Positions 54,929-63,998 of a stretch of 64,000 bases of DNA are shown here, one piece after another (position 1 is the first letter of the stretch; the number at the start of each line of letters is the position of its first letter). The translations under genes were made by a program, and so were the position numbers. Origin of the DNA: Morganella psychrotolerans (lineage in GTDB: Bacteria; Pseudomonadota; Gammaproteobacteria; Enterobacterales; Enterobacteriaceae); NCBI RefSeq assembly GCF_001676055.1, contig NZ_LZEX01000001.1, positions 1-64,000 on the forward strand, given 5' to 3'. The notes beneath the pieces are model-generated. The model searched no databases and was not told the origin of the DNA. It saw only the letters and a list, made by a program, of their open reading frames with translations.

Positions 54929-55396
54929 CTACAGACGATAGATGCCATCTATTTCTGCTACCCACCATAAGCCATTGGCATCTTTAATGAGATCGATACT
55001 GGAGCTTTTCTCAAACCATTCAGTCGGACTATGACGGGTAACGTAAGGTAAATCAATATCATAGTAATAATTACGGGAGGTGTCATTATTGCTTTTCTTA
55101 ATATTTGTGATTTTTAAATTTTTGTAACCACCACCATTTTTAATATATTTACCTATATTCTCGACAGCAATAAAAATCATTTTTGTATCTTCGTCTTCAT
55201 TTATTTCAGCAAGCTCCTTTGGGGAGAGTATCTTTTTTATCGTACCCGGGTTACCTGAATAAAAAGCTTCTATATAGGCGTTAGCAACCGCATCCGGAGA
55301 CGTCTGGTCCACTTTTTTTCCGAAATTAGGTAATGATGCACAAGCCGATAAAAAGAACATAAAAATAAGTACAGAAGTAATTTTTAATGATTTCAT
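54929..55396 (-). CDS. Small lipoprotein with a DUF4878-like domain
   Basis: A 155-aa lipoprotein with lipobox FLSAC. The mature part has SPDAVANAYIEAFYSGNPGTI, seen as VANAYIEAFYSGN, and a C-terminal WWVAEIDGIYRL. This resembles DUF4878/NTF2-like lipoproteins. The start at 55396 gives the best signal peptide; twelve more codons are open upstream. The role is unknown. It lies 22 bases after the Sel1 protein gene on the same strand. Confidence 0.65.
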   Translation of the reverse strand: MKSLKITSVLIFMFFLSACASLPNFGKKVDQTSPDAVANAYIEAFYSGNPGTIKKILSPKELAEINEDEDTKMIFIAVENIGKYIKNGGGYKNLKITNIKKSNNDTSRNYYYDIDLPYVTRHSPTEWFEKSSSIDLIKDANGLWWVAEIDGIYRL

Positions 55397-55418
55397 GCTA
55401 TTAATTTCCTTATATAAT

Positions 55419-56117
55419 TTATTTATTACCATATTCTTTTAAAATACGGCAACCATCCGCATTACCGCTCCGGCAAGATAATTCTGACCAAAAATAGCCT
55501 TCCGTATTGCTTTGTTTGACTCCGGCGCCTTCATAATACAAATAACCAAGCATTGCCTGAGCAAGGGTTTCGTTTTGATCGGCCGCCATCCGGATATATT
55601 TTGCACCCTGTTCATAGTCAGGCGTAACACCCAGTCCATCGACGTACATCATGCCCAAATTACGTTGTCCGTATCTGAAACCCTGATTTGCAGATTGCGT
55701 ATACAGTTTAAGTGCTTTCGCATAATCCTGTTTAACACCACGTCCTTTTTCATATAATAAAGCAAGATTAAACTGAGCATTAGCATCACCCTGATTAACA
55801 GATTTCTGATACCACTGTGCCGCTTTTACATAATCACGAGCTACACCAATCCCCTGATTATAGAGCCAGCCCATATTTCGCTGTCCGACAGCATCACCTT
55901 GTAATGCCGATTTTTCATACCAATACCGGGCCTGCTGATAATCCTGAGCAACACCTTCACCATTTTCATAAAAATAACCGATTCGGGTTTGTGCTGTAGA
56001 ATCGCCCTGACGCGCATCTTCAATTTCATCATCAAAAGCGGCTAATACGCCAGTGCTCATCGACATGCCAAAAATAAAAGGAATAAATATTACCCACGAA
56101 TAACGATCGGTTTTCAT
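55419..56117 (-). CDS. Exported Sel1 repeat protein
   Basis: A 232-aa protein with a signal peptide (ends GVLA) and five Sel1 repeats of the type IGYFYENGEGVAQDYQQARYWYEKSA, each about 36 residues (seen as GYFYENGEGV, GWLYNQGIGV, ALLYEKGRGV, GMMYVDGLGV and GYLYYEGAGV). Sel1 repeats mediate protein binding. The C-terminus has two Cys (LSCRSGNADGCR). It is the first gene of the leftward set with the small lipoprotein. Confidence 0.85.
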   Translation of the reverse strand: MKTDRYSWVIFIPFIFGMSMSTGVLAAFDDEIEDARQGDSTAQTRIGYFYENGEGVAQDYQQARYWYEKSALQGDAVGQRNMGWLYNQGIGVARDYVKAAQWYQKSVNQGDANAQFNLALLYEKGRGVKQDYAKALKLYTQSANQGFRYGQRNLGMMYVDGLGVTPDYEQGAKYIRMAADQNETLAQAMLGYLYYEGAGVKQSNTEGYFWSELSCRSGNADGCRILKEYGNK

Positions 56118-56779
56118 AACGTATCATTCCTGAAAAAGGTTGCCTGTAAGCTGAACTATCATCATATTAAAAATCTCGGCACTACATAATTTACTATATA
56201 GCACGACGGTTATTTATAAAAACATAATTACTCTGAATAATGATGTGACAGGATTATTAATAGTAACTAACCAGAAAAATGCGGTATTAACACGTAAAAA
56301 ACAGATGTTTTCACATGAATTTTATATTTACTTAATTATCATTCTCACAATATTCTGCTTTGAAACTAAAATATAAATAATCTCATCTGACTGATATATA
56401 TCATTATATAAATAACAACGCATACTAAAGTGTCTGTTTTATTTTTTATTTTATCATCTGACCGGGAAAACGCTGAAAATGACATCCTTCCATTACAGTA
56501 AAACTCCCGGTTTCACGAGCCAGCTATGCTTTTAAGATACGAATAAATAAGCCTTGTCGGTGGTGAACAACTGGCGGCAGTAGTTTCCCAAGCCAGAAAG
56601 GGCACTTGTCTGGTGTGCCCGTAGTATGGTGATTACAGCGATTTAGTTGCGTGAACTGTTACGTTAGCAGGTAGCGGCTTCGGACACCGGATGATTTAAC
56701 AACAGGAGTCTTTGTATTGGCGCTATTGCACGGCAATCTGTATGCTTATCTTTATGCGTTACCAGAGAGAACAAATTTA
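56118..56779. other. Long AT-rich intergenic region, no gene recognised
   Basis: 662 bases with no convincing open frame. The left two thirds are very AT-rich; the right part, from about 56480, is less so and holds a small hairpin (GGGCAC...GTGTGCCC, 56597-56617). The abrupt composition change suggests a recombination boundary or a decayed gene. I could not identify a source. Confidence 0.45.
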
Positions 56780-57523
56780 ATGAAAAATGTACTAATCACA
56801 GGTGGTAGCAGAGGTATAGGCAAGGCAACTGCAATGAAACTCGCCGTATCGGGACATTTTGTATTTATCAATTACAAATCTGATAACCACGCCGCGGATT
56901 CTGTAATTTCGCAAATAAAAGAACAGGGCGGACAGGCGATGGCTATCCAATGTGATATTGCCTGTGAGGATGATGTCGTCCGTATGTTTGAAATTATTAA
57001 GCAACAGAGAGGTGAACTTCATTACCTGGTTAATAACGCAGGAGTCTTATTTCAGCAGTGCACTACAGCAGAATTAACAGCAGAAAGGATAAACCGGGTG
57101 TTAAGTATCAACGTTACCGGAACATTAATTTGTTGCAGGGAATTTATCCGAAATGCCCGGATTTATGGCAATTATAAAGATAAAGGGATTGTTAATGTTT
57201 CTTCGGCTGCGGCAAGGCTGGGAGCTGCCGGAGAATATATTGATTATGCTGCATCTAAAGGTGCTATGGATACCATAACAAAAGGATTATCGCTGGAACT
57301 TGCCGCCGACGGCATAAGAGTAAACGGCGTGCGTCCCGGTTATATTTATACGCAGATGCATTCCGATGGTGGAGAACCGGGACGCGTTAACCGGGTTGCA
57401 GAACAATTACCGATGAAAAGAGGCGGAGAACCGGAAGAGATAGCAGAAATCATAATCTGGCTATTAAGCAATTCTTCTTCCTACGTCACCGGTAGCATTA
57501 TCGATGCAGCAGGCGGTAGGTAA
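56780..57523 (+). CDS. Short-chain dehydrogenase/reductase (FabG-like)
   Basis: A 247-aa SDR. The cofactor site is LITGGSRGIGKAT (about 5-17), the NNAG motif is YLVNNAGVLF, and the catalytic Ser-Tyr-Lys appear in VNVSSAAARLGAAGEYIDYAASKG, seen as NVSSAAA then YAASKGAM. The C-terminus ends SSYVTGSIIDAAGGR. It should be an NAD(P)H-dependent alcohol or ketone oxidoreductase. I chose the ATG at 56780 because it places the Rossmann motif normally; the longer frame adds 21 residues. Confidence 0.88.
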   Translation: MKNVLITGGSRGIGKATAMKLAVSGHFVFINYKSDNHAADSVISQIKEQGGQAMAIQCDIACEDDVVRMFEIIKQQRGELHYLVNNAGVLFQQCTTAELTAERINRVLSINVTGTLICCREFIRNARIYGNYKDKGIVNVSSAAARLGAAGEYIDYAASKGAMDTITKGLSLELAADGIRVNGVRPGYIYTQMHSDGGEPGRVNRVAEQLPMKRGGEPEEIAEIIIWLLSNSSSYVTGSIIDAAGGR

Positions 57524-57676
57524 TCAAGTGTGATAGCGTGGGATGTGAGCGTATTTATCATTACACTAATCGCATTTAACATAATATACATTATACGAAC
57601 CAAAGTATCAAATGTAGGAATCCGATGCTTTGGCGTCTGTGATTACCCTGTTCCGATCTTGTTGAATTCCTCCTCC

Positions 57677-57988
57677 CTAAACCGAGCCCTCTTTTTCAAT
57701 CACCAGTATCCTGGCTTCACCCACCGGATGTGCAACATGTTCACAGCCGATACCGGCATAAAAAATATCACCGGCATTTAAGATAACTTTCTTTGTTTCG
57801 CCATTCTCTTTGTAATGCATTTCTACCGTGCCATCCATGACGGCAAAAACTTCTTGTCCGTCATTAACGTGCCACTTGTATGCTTTATCTGTCCAGTGCA
57901 ACCGTACTGTTGTGCCGTCAAAATTAGCGATATCTAATGCCTGCCACGCTTTGTCTGCGGTGAAGTCTTTGCTTTTGTATGTTTTCAT
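57677..57988 (-). CDS. Cupin-domain protein
   Basis: A 103-aa single-cupin protein. Metal-binding motif 1 is partly kept as WHVNDGQEVFAVMDG (one His, one Glu), and motif 2 is FYAGIGCEHVAHPVGEARI, with one or two His. It could be a small epimerase, sugar- or metabolite-binding protein. It is convergent with the SDR gene. The substrate is unknown. Confidence 0.78.
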   Translation of the reverse strand: MKTYKSKDFTADKAWQALDIANFDGTTVRLHWTDKAYKWHVNDGQEVFAVMDGTVEMHYKENGETKKVILNAGDIFYAGIGCEHVAHPVGEARILVIEKEGSV

Positions 57989-58063
57989 TTTGTGATTTTT
58001 TAATTATCAATCGATTATTTAATATTTGCAGTTTTTCAAATCGGAATCAATAATTTTCCTATT

Positions 58064-58970
58064 CTATTTCCTGGTCGTCGAACAAAAGTAAATACCGGAA
58101 ATGATCAGAACCGCACTTAACAAATGAAAACTTTGCAGTGCGTCATTTAAAAATATCACGCCAAAAAAAACCGCCGCTCAGTGGGATAAGATGAGAAAAA
58201 ATTTCGCCTCTGGTTGCACCTATTGTTAATATCCCCTTGTTCCATAACAGGTAAGATAGCCATGACGGAAAAATAACTAAATAAGCAAGCCCGGCCAGAA
58301 AGAATAATGAAATATAATGACCAGCATCTATAGCATTATAATCAGAAGCAGAGCCTGATGTGTACAGATGATATATTAAAATTGGCAATAAAATAAGGCT
58401 ACCTATCACTGAACTCACTGCGACAAAGGCATTACCGTTAACAGTACGGGGTTTTAATCTCAGGAATGCACAATATAATGCCCAACTGACAGCAGAGCAA
58501 ATTGCCCATAAATCACCTTTATTTAGGTTGTCAGTCACACTATTCAAGTCTAAATTACCTCTGAATACCAGATAGATAACACCTAATGTACTGAGAAATA
58601 CGCCAAAATAATTCCGTTTGTTTATTTTCTCTTTAAAAACAACGGCATTGATAAGTAATACAATAGATGGTGTGGCTGACATATAAATAGCGGCATTCAA
58701 TGAACTGGTATATTGCAAGCCAATATACAGTGTTACCGGGAATAAAACCTGACCGCATAATGAAAGGAAAAGGATAATACCCTTTGCTTCCTTCATTGAT
58801 GCCCACTGTTGTTTTACCTGTTTAAAATAAAGCGACATGAGCAATATGGCAGTCACTAACCAGCGTAATTGAGACAATATTATGGGGTCTGCATCAGAGA
58901 CTAAAAGGTGGCCGATAACATAATTTCCTCCCCAAAAACAGGCTGCTAATGCTAAGAATAAGTATGGCAT
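58064..58970 (-). pseudogene. EamA family (DMT) transporter, frameshifted near the C-terminus
   Basis: The open frame 58970-58143 covers two EamA domains of about ten helices (FWGGNYVIGHLLVSDADP near the start, SWALYCAFLRLKPRTVNGN in the middle). It breaks in the last helix region at a run of eight A's on the plus strand (58163-58170). With seven, the frame continues through GGFFGVIFLNDALQSF to a stop at 58064, giving a normal C-terminal helix. Such proteins export metabolites or amino acids. The break may be a sequencing error. It is on the opposite strand from the SDR. Confidence 0.8.
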
Positions 58971-59168
58971 AAATCCTCACATTTCTGCGTAGTGTGCTCA
59001 TATCTTAACTGCCACATTATTTATGTTATTGTCCCGTATCAAAAAACAACACTTACTTTAAACTAATTGTTGTATTTTTAAAATAAATCAGGAGCCATAT
59101 CCTTTTTTATTCTGACAATACGATGATAATAATCAGTATACGCCGATAGATTGAATTTTATTTTCAGA

Positions 59169-60520
59169 TTAAAAATCAATGAAATAGATTATTGTTTGTT
59201 TTATTGTTTGCAGTACTGTTTCCAGCTCGTCATACGTCAGTGAACTAATTGCAACACGAATAGCTTGCGGAATATCCCGGGTGACGGCATAAGATTCAGC
59301 GGAACTGACGGCAATATTGGCTTCCCGCAGACGGCTGATAACGGCATCGCAACGCACTCCCGCAGGTAATGGGATCCATAAAAAATAACTGCATGGATGG
59401 GCAATATAGGGAAAATCAGTAAAAATTCTGCGGACAATCTCCTGTCGGTTTTTTGCATCACGGCGTTTTCTCTGCTCCAGTTTTTCCGCATCCCCCTGCT
59501 CTAACCATTCACTGATAATCGCTGTTGTCAGTGCCGGTGTGTTCCAGGTCGTAATACGGATAATGCGCTCAAGATTGGCAATATGTTCCGGTGGTGCAAC
59601 AACCAATCCCACTCGCAAGCCGCTCGCAATATTTTTAGAAAAGCCGGTCACATAGAATGTGATATCCGGAGCGAGTTCAGCCAGTGGCGGTGGTGATGTT
59701 TTTTGCAGAAATGAATATGAACCATCTTCTATCAGCCAGAATTGATATTTTCTTGCAAGGTTAATCAACGCCTTGCGGGATGCTAAATCCATCACCCAGC
59801 CCAGTGGGTTATGCAATGTCGGCATGGTGAAATAACCACGGATCTTCCGGTGTTCGCATATTTTCGCAAATGCCGTTAAATCAGGGCCGGATTCTGTAAC
59901 AGGAATTGCTACTAAATCAATATGATACATTTGTGCCAGTGCCTTGAAACCAGGGTATGTCAGTGCATCTGTTGCAATAACATCCCCCGGCTGAACATGC
60001 CCAGCACAATGGTGGCAAGACCATGTTGTGCGCCGCTCACCATAACGACCGTTTCCGGATTAACGGATGAAAAACCGCGTAATCTCAGGTGTTGTGCCGC
60101 TATCATGCGTTCATGACGTCGTCCGGTGTGAGGCTGATAATGTAACAGACTGTCCAGATCACCTCTCATGGATAACTGACGCAATGAACGGCGCAGCAGT
60201 GTTTCCTGTCCTGTAATTTCCGGATAAATAAAATTAAGATCATACATTTCCGGCATGACATCCCGCTCAATACTAAATGTTGGCAACAAACTGATATCGC
60301 GCACAAATGTTCCGCGTCCTGTTTCTCCTCTGACCAATCCGAGATTGATTAATTCCTTATATATTCGTGACGCTGTCACTAATGAAATTTTCTCATCAGC
60401 GGCAAACTTTCTGTGTGCGGGTAATTTAGTCCCGGGAGGCAACTCACCACTCAGGATACGGGCTGCGATTGTATCGACGTAGCATTTATAACGTGGTGCG
60501 ACCATCTGAAGTGTATCCAT
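59169..60520 (-). pseudogene. MocR-type regulator (GntR domain + aminotransferase fold), frameshifted
   Basis: Two frames (60568-59960 and 59930-59169) together give a ~450-aa MocR protein. The N-terminal GntR winged helix includes LPAHRKFAADEKISLVTASR. The PLP-binding lysine is in FYVTGFSKNIASGLRVGLV. The frames part near 59988-59996 in a CCCCC/GG region: adding one base restores MFSPGDVIATDALTYPGF-type sequence (or MFSRGDV). PLP-binding MocR proteins regulate vitamin B6 or amino acid metabolism genes. I chose the start at 60520 because the upstream ATG leaves no room for a promoter. A palindrome overlaps this start. It is divergent from an EamA transporter gene. Confidence 0.83.
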
Positions 60521-60541
60521 GACAATTTTTTGATTGTCATG
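60518..60541. promoter_or_regulatory. Perfect palindrome at the MocR start, likely operator
   Basis: CATGACAAT-TTTTTG-ATTGTCATG is a perfect 9+9 inverted repeat in the divergent gap between the MocR-type gene and the EamA gene at 60594. The MocR ATG lies inside its left arm. It is a good candidate site for autoregulation and for control of the transporter. Confidence 0.65.
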
Positions 60542-60593
60542 ATTATCAGTATTAGGCTCTGGTATCACAAGACGTTATTAACCGGAATATGAT

Positions 60594-61475
60594 ATGAATG
60601 ATGAAATAAGACCCGCTTCCCGTTCGGCGCGCGGCTGGATCAACGGGTTTATTGGTGTCCTGATTTTCAGCGGCTCTTTACCCGCCACAAAAGCGGGTAT
60701 TACCGGATTTGCACCTGATTTTCTGACCGTGGCACGGGCGGCAATAGCAGGTATTTTTGCACTGGTAATTTTAGTGGTTATGCGCCAGCGCCTGCCGGCT
60801 GCAAAATATGTCCCGTCATTACTGTTAGTGGCCGCCGGTGTGGTAGTTGGTTTTCCGTTGCTGACCGCCCTTGCCCTGCAATATGTCAGTTCTGCTCATT
60901 CTATTGTCTATCTCGGATTATTACCTCTGGCGACGGCATTGTTTGGTGTTTTGCGCAGCAATGAACGTCCGAAACCTGCCTTTTGGTTTTTTTCAGTCCT
61001 CGGCAGTGTATTTGTTATGGGATTTGCATTGTTTCAGGGGGGGGAAAGTACACTGACAGGTGATTTCTGTATGCTGGCGGCCGTATTACTTTGCGGGCTC
61101 GGGTATGCCGAAGGCGCAGCCCTTTCCCGTCATATCGGCAGTTGGCAGGTGATTTGCCAGGCGTTAGTTATTTCTCTGCCGGTGATGTTAATTTTGTGTA
61201 TTGCATTTTGGCCGGAAACATTCCGTGGTATACCGGCGCAGGCATGGAGCGGATTAATCTATGTTGCGTTATTCAGCATGCTGATTGGTTTTTTCTTTTG
61301 GTATCGCGGGCTGGCTGAGGGCGGTATTGCCGGCGTCAGTCAGTTGCAGCTGTTACAGCCATTCTTCGGATTGGTTCTTTCTGCGTTGCTACTCAATGAA
61401 ACGGTTAGTGTTGTTATGATTGCATCAACCGTTGGTGTTATTGCCTGCGTGGCAGGTTCAAAGCGATTTTCCTGA
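60594..61475 (+). CDS. EamA family (DMT) transporter
   Basis: A 293-aa membrane protein with ten predicted helices in two EamA repeats (GFIGVLIFSGSLPATKAGI near the start; FDFxLLAAVLLCGLGYAEGAAL-like in the middle, seen as MLAAVLLCGLGYAEGAALS; GGIAGVSQLQLLQPFFGL near the end). It probably exports an amino acid or related metabolite. It is divergent from the MocR-type regulator, a pairing often seen in Enterobacterales where the regulator controls the transporter. GGAATATGAT precedes the ATG. Confidence 0.87.
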   Translation: MNDEIRPASRSARGWINGFIGVLIFSGSLPATKAGITGFAPDFLTVARAAIAGIFALVILVVMRQRLPAAKYVPSLLLVAAGVVVGFPLLTALALQYVSSAHSIVYLGLLPLATALFGVLRSNERPKPAFWFFSVLGSVFVMGFALFQGGESTLTGDFCMLAAVLLCGLGYAEGAALSRHIGSWQVICQALVISLPVMLILCIAFWPETFRGIPAQAWSGLIYVALFSMLIGFFFWYRGLAEGGIAGVSQLQLLQPFFGLVLSALLLNETVSVVMIASTVGVIACVAGSKRFS

Positions 61476-61482
61476 CAGGTTA

Positions 61483-62626
61483 TTATGTGGGGGATTTATT
61501 TTTTGACTGAATATTGAAAACGATGGTTAACATAAACAGTGTTATTACCAACGGCATAAACATAACCGAATCACCATAGATAACCGCCGCTATTGCGGCA
61601 CCAATGGCAAGTGCCACACCGGAAATACCATCCAGTATGGCAATATTCCGGTCGCTGTCCACTGATGTAATCATCGTATCAATGCCTGCTCCGTAAAACA
61701 TTTCCAGGAATGTTACACCAATGACAATTAACAGCAGCCCCGGTAATGCTGTCAGTTGAAAAAACCAGGGAACAAACAGAAGGATACAAAGTCCGGTTGC
61801 CATCAGTATCGCATTCACTATGCCCCACTTTTCTGTGAAATACCGGTAGACCGGGATCTGTCCGAGAATTATCACACCGGTGTTGAATAACATCACCGGC
61901 CCAATGAGTGATTTGTTATCTGATTGCACTAACTCCAGTGGAACAATGACTTCAAAGGTGTAGTACAGCATAGAGAAAAGAATACTGATAACTGAAATAA
62001 TCGCGACATCTTTATTTACCAGATCTGAAACAGTGATAGCACTACGTGGCTGATGTGGTTTTCCGGGGCAATTTTTTAACCCGGTTGAGAATAAGATACC
62101 GATGATAAGGAACAAAATTATCATCAGAAGTGCAAAGGTAAATGTCACAGAAAAAAAGACAAACGCACTGATCATCATAGGTGAAATGGCCGCACCTGTA
62201 TTATTGAGTGTCATCCGTACAGAGAAGATTTCACTCATATTTTCTGCTGTGGCTTTAATATAATATTTTGATGCAACTGAAAAAAAAAGATGTGGCAATA
62301 CCGTTTGTCAGCATAACAATCAGACAAAGATAAAAGGATTGGTCATAAAATAGCAGTGACAGTGATATTAATTTAAATATCAGCGAAAAAATAATGACTT
62401 TTTTACTGTCAAACCGTACTGCTGACGGGATCACTATAAAGTAAGCCAGTGAATATGACCAAAACTTTACTGTTCCTAAATAAAGGATCTCTTTAGCACT
62501 GAGATGTGTACCGACAAGGTATAACAGTGCCAGAGGCATCAGTAACCCGGATCCCATCGCATTAAGCAAAAAACAGAGGTTAATAGACCGGTTGTTTTTT
62601 TCAAAAATGGCCCGGTATGTCCCCAT
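61483..62626 (-). pseudogene. MFS transporter of the peptide locus, frameshifted (candidate exporter)
   Basis: Frames 62650-62255 and 62298-61483 together make a ~380-aa MFS protein with 11-12 helices (LCFLLNAMGSGLLMPLALLYL near the start, PRSAITVSDLVNKDVAIISV at the loop after helix 6, and GISGVALAIGAAIAAVIY near the end). They part at a run of nine A's on the plus strand (62280-62288); eight restores TSFFFS to TSFFSVASKYYI. The start at 62626 overlaps the stop of the HEXXH gene (TGATG), so the two are translationally coupled. As the only transporter in the peptide locus it is the likely exporter. The break may be a sequencing error or may be bypassed by slippage. Confidence 0.78.
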
Positions 62627-63550
62627 CAGATAATATCCCAACGCTGGCATATTTCAGAAAAAATCGCCCTTCCGGTATCGGTAAATACAGCATGTTGTTT
62701 GACAATATCTGCTGTATTGCGTAATTTCTTCAGGCTCTCCGTAAACCGTTCGTTATACTCACGGGTACATTCACCGGTATTTTTTTTTAATAATTGCATC
62801 AAATACATAGCAAATACGGGAAAGAACAAATAGCGCATGAAAGATACCGATCATCGGCCTGTCATCATCACGTAATGGAGCGGTAAAGACATCATCGGGT
62901 GAATTCAATACCAGTTGATCCTGTGCATTCAGTATATTCAGTGCGGTATGTCCACACTCATGGGCCAGAATATCAATGTAATACGCCACAGAATGCGACG
63001 GATGAATATAGGTAAATAACATGCCCCACATATAAAAATTAGTCCCTGATCGCATAAAACGGGAGCCATCTTTTGTTTCCTGAGTCAGGTAGATCTGATG
63101 AATAAATTGATTGATCTCCTTTCCGGTATCAGGGACATAACGATAAATGACGGCAAGCGCCTCCTTAATTTTTACCGTTTCATCCGCCGCCAGTTGGTTG
63201 TCATCACAATAGCCGAAACCAAGCTGTTTATCGTCCCTGATTATCTTTAAAATTATATGTGCTGCAAATGAACAATCATCAGAACTCAGTGGTGATATTG
63301 TAAGTTGTTGCTGGCTACCTTCTCTTTTTAATTGATTAAGATAGGTTATCGCAGTTGAGTGCTCTTCGTGTTCAGCATATATACCGGCTATATAGTGGAT
63401 AGCACAGGTTTCCCATGATAACGGCAATGAGGGTTGTATTTCAGGTAATTGATAAAAACTCAATAGATAATTCAGTGATGTATAAATCTCGTGTGAAAAA
63501 TAGTGATAAGCCTGCTGGTGCGAATAATCAGGGAAAGTCAGATTAAACAT
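62626..63550 (-). pseudogene. HEXXH-motif peptide-modification protein, frameshifted
   Basis: Frames 63565-62771 and 62838-62626 together make a ~307-aa protein. They part at a run of nine T's on the plus strand (62780-62788); eight restores FDAIIKKNTGECTREYN. The metal site is ILAHECGHTALNIL (HExxH, about residue 200). It is followed by PLRDDDRPMIGIFHALFVLSR, whose RPxxGxxH pattern marks the HEXXH family found in RiPP gene clusters. Some members of that family are alpha-ketoglutarate-dependent iron oxygenases; proteolysis is another possibility. The start at 63550 has GGAG upstream; the frame opens five codons earlier. A 23-residue peptide gene precedes it and the exporter follows it. Confidence 0.82.
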
Positions 63551-63594
63551 ACTATCATGCTCCATTTATTATATATAGTAACGTCCGTAAGAGG

Positions 63595-63621
63595 GTCATG
63601 CCTGTAATAAACAGGCATGAC
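63595..63621 (-). terminator. Perfect hairpin between the precursor peptide and HEXXH genes
   Basis: GTCATGCCTGT and ACAGGCATGAC form an 11-bp perfect stem with an AATAA loop. It is 28 bases after the peptide stop and about 45 before the HEXXH start. No T-run follows on the minus strand, so it may be an attenuator or mRNA-stabilising hairpin that lets the peptide be made in excess over the enzymes. Confidence 0.75.
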
Positions 63622-63649
63622 GTGCAACCATTATTAAATAGCGAGCATA

Positions 63650-63721
63650 TTATTTGCTAAATGACCAACCAGATAACGGAGATTTTATCTTCAGTAACTT
63701 ACTGGTATCTAATTTTTTCAT
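63650..63721 (-). CDS. Candidate RiPP precursor peptide, 23 aa
   Basis: A 23-codon gene, too short for normal gene callers. It starts MKKLDTSKLL, continues through KIKSPL and ends SGWSFSK. AAGGAA lies about nine bases before the ATG. The N-terminal two thirds are basic and leucine-rich, like a leader; the last seven residues are rich in Ser, Lys and aromatics, like a small core (Trp, Phe, Lys available for modification). There is no double-glycine cleavage site and no cysteine. It sits first in a leftward unit with a HEXXH peptide-modification-type protein and an MFS exporter. That context, not the sequence alone, supports the call. Confidence 0.7.
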   Translation of the reverse strand: MKKLDTSKLLKIKSPLSGWSFSK

Positions 63722-63967
63722 TATTTTAATTCCTTATAAATAATAACAAATGGAGTTAAATTGATTATTACTGTGTTTGAATAACCAATAAATCGTAAAT
63801 TAAAAACAAAAAATAAAAAAAACATTTTTTCGTGATACATGTAATTTCTTAGATGGCAGTCACAAAAAAACAATTCTTTAAATTAAAGTTAATCAGAGGT
63901 GTGTTTATTAATTAAATATTCATTAATTAATGTAGGAATTAATAATTTATTTGCTATCAGATAAAAA
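63722..63967. other. AT-rich upstream region of the peptide locus
   Basis: No gene seen. It is very AT-rich and probably contains the promoter of the peptide locus; several candidate -10 elements exist but none stands out. The region is bounded on the right by a terminator. Confidence 0.5.
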
Positions 63968-63998
63968 ATACCGCCCGGCGTTATCTGCCGGGCGGTAT
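63968..63998 (-). terminator. Intrinsic terminator of a gene beyond the right edge
   Basis: ATACCGCCCGGC and GCCGGGCGGTAT form a 12-bp GC-rich stem with a 7-base loop. On the minus strand it is followed by a run of T's, so it ends a leftward transcript from outside the window and isolates the peptide locus. Confidence 0.85.

Noticed and set aside
57530-57781. An 83-codon open frame overlapping the cupin gene
   Set aside because: It is antisense to a clear cupin protein and has no family features.
62255-63565. Reading the HEXXH gene and MFS pieces as four separate small genes
   Set aside because: Each pair joins into one normal-length protein if one base is removed from a 9-base run; the pieces have no starts of their own.
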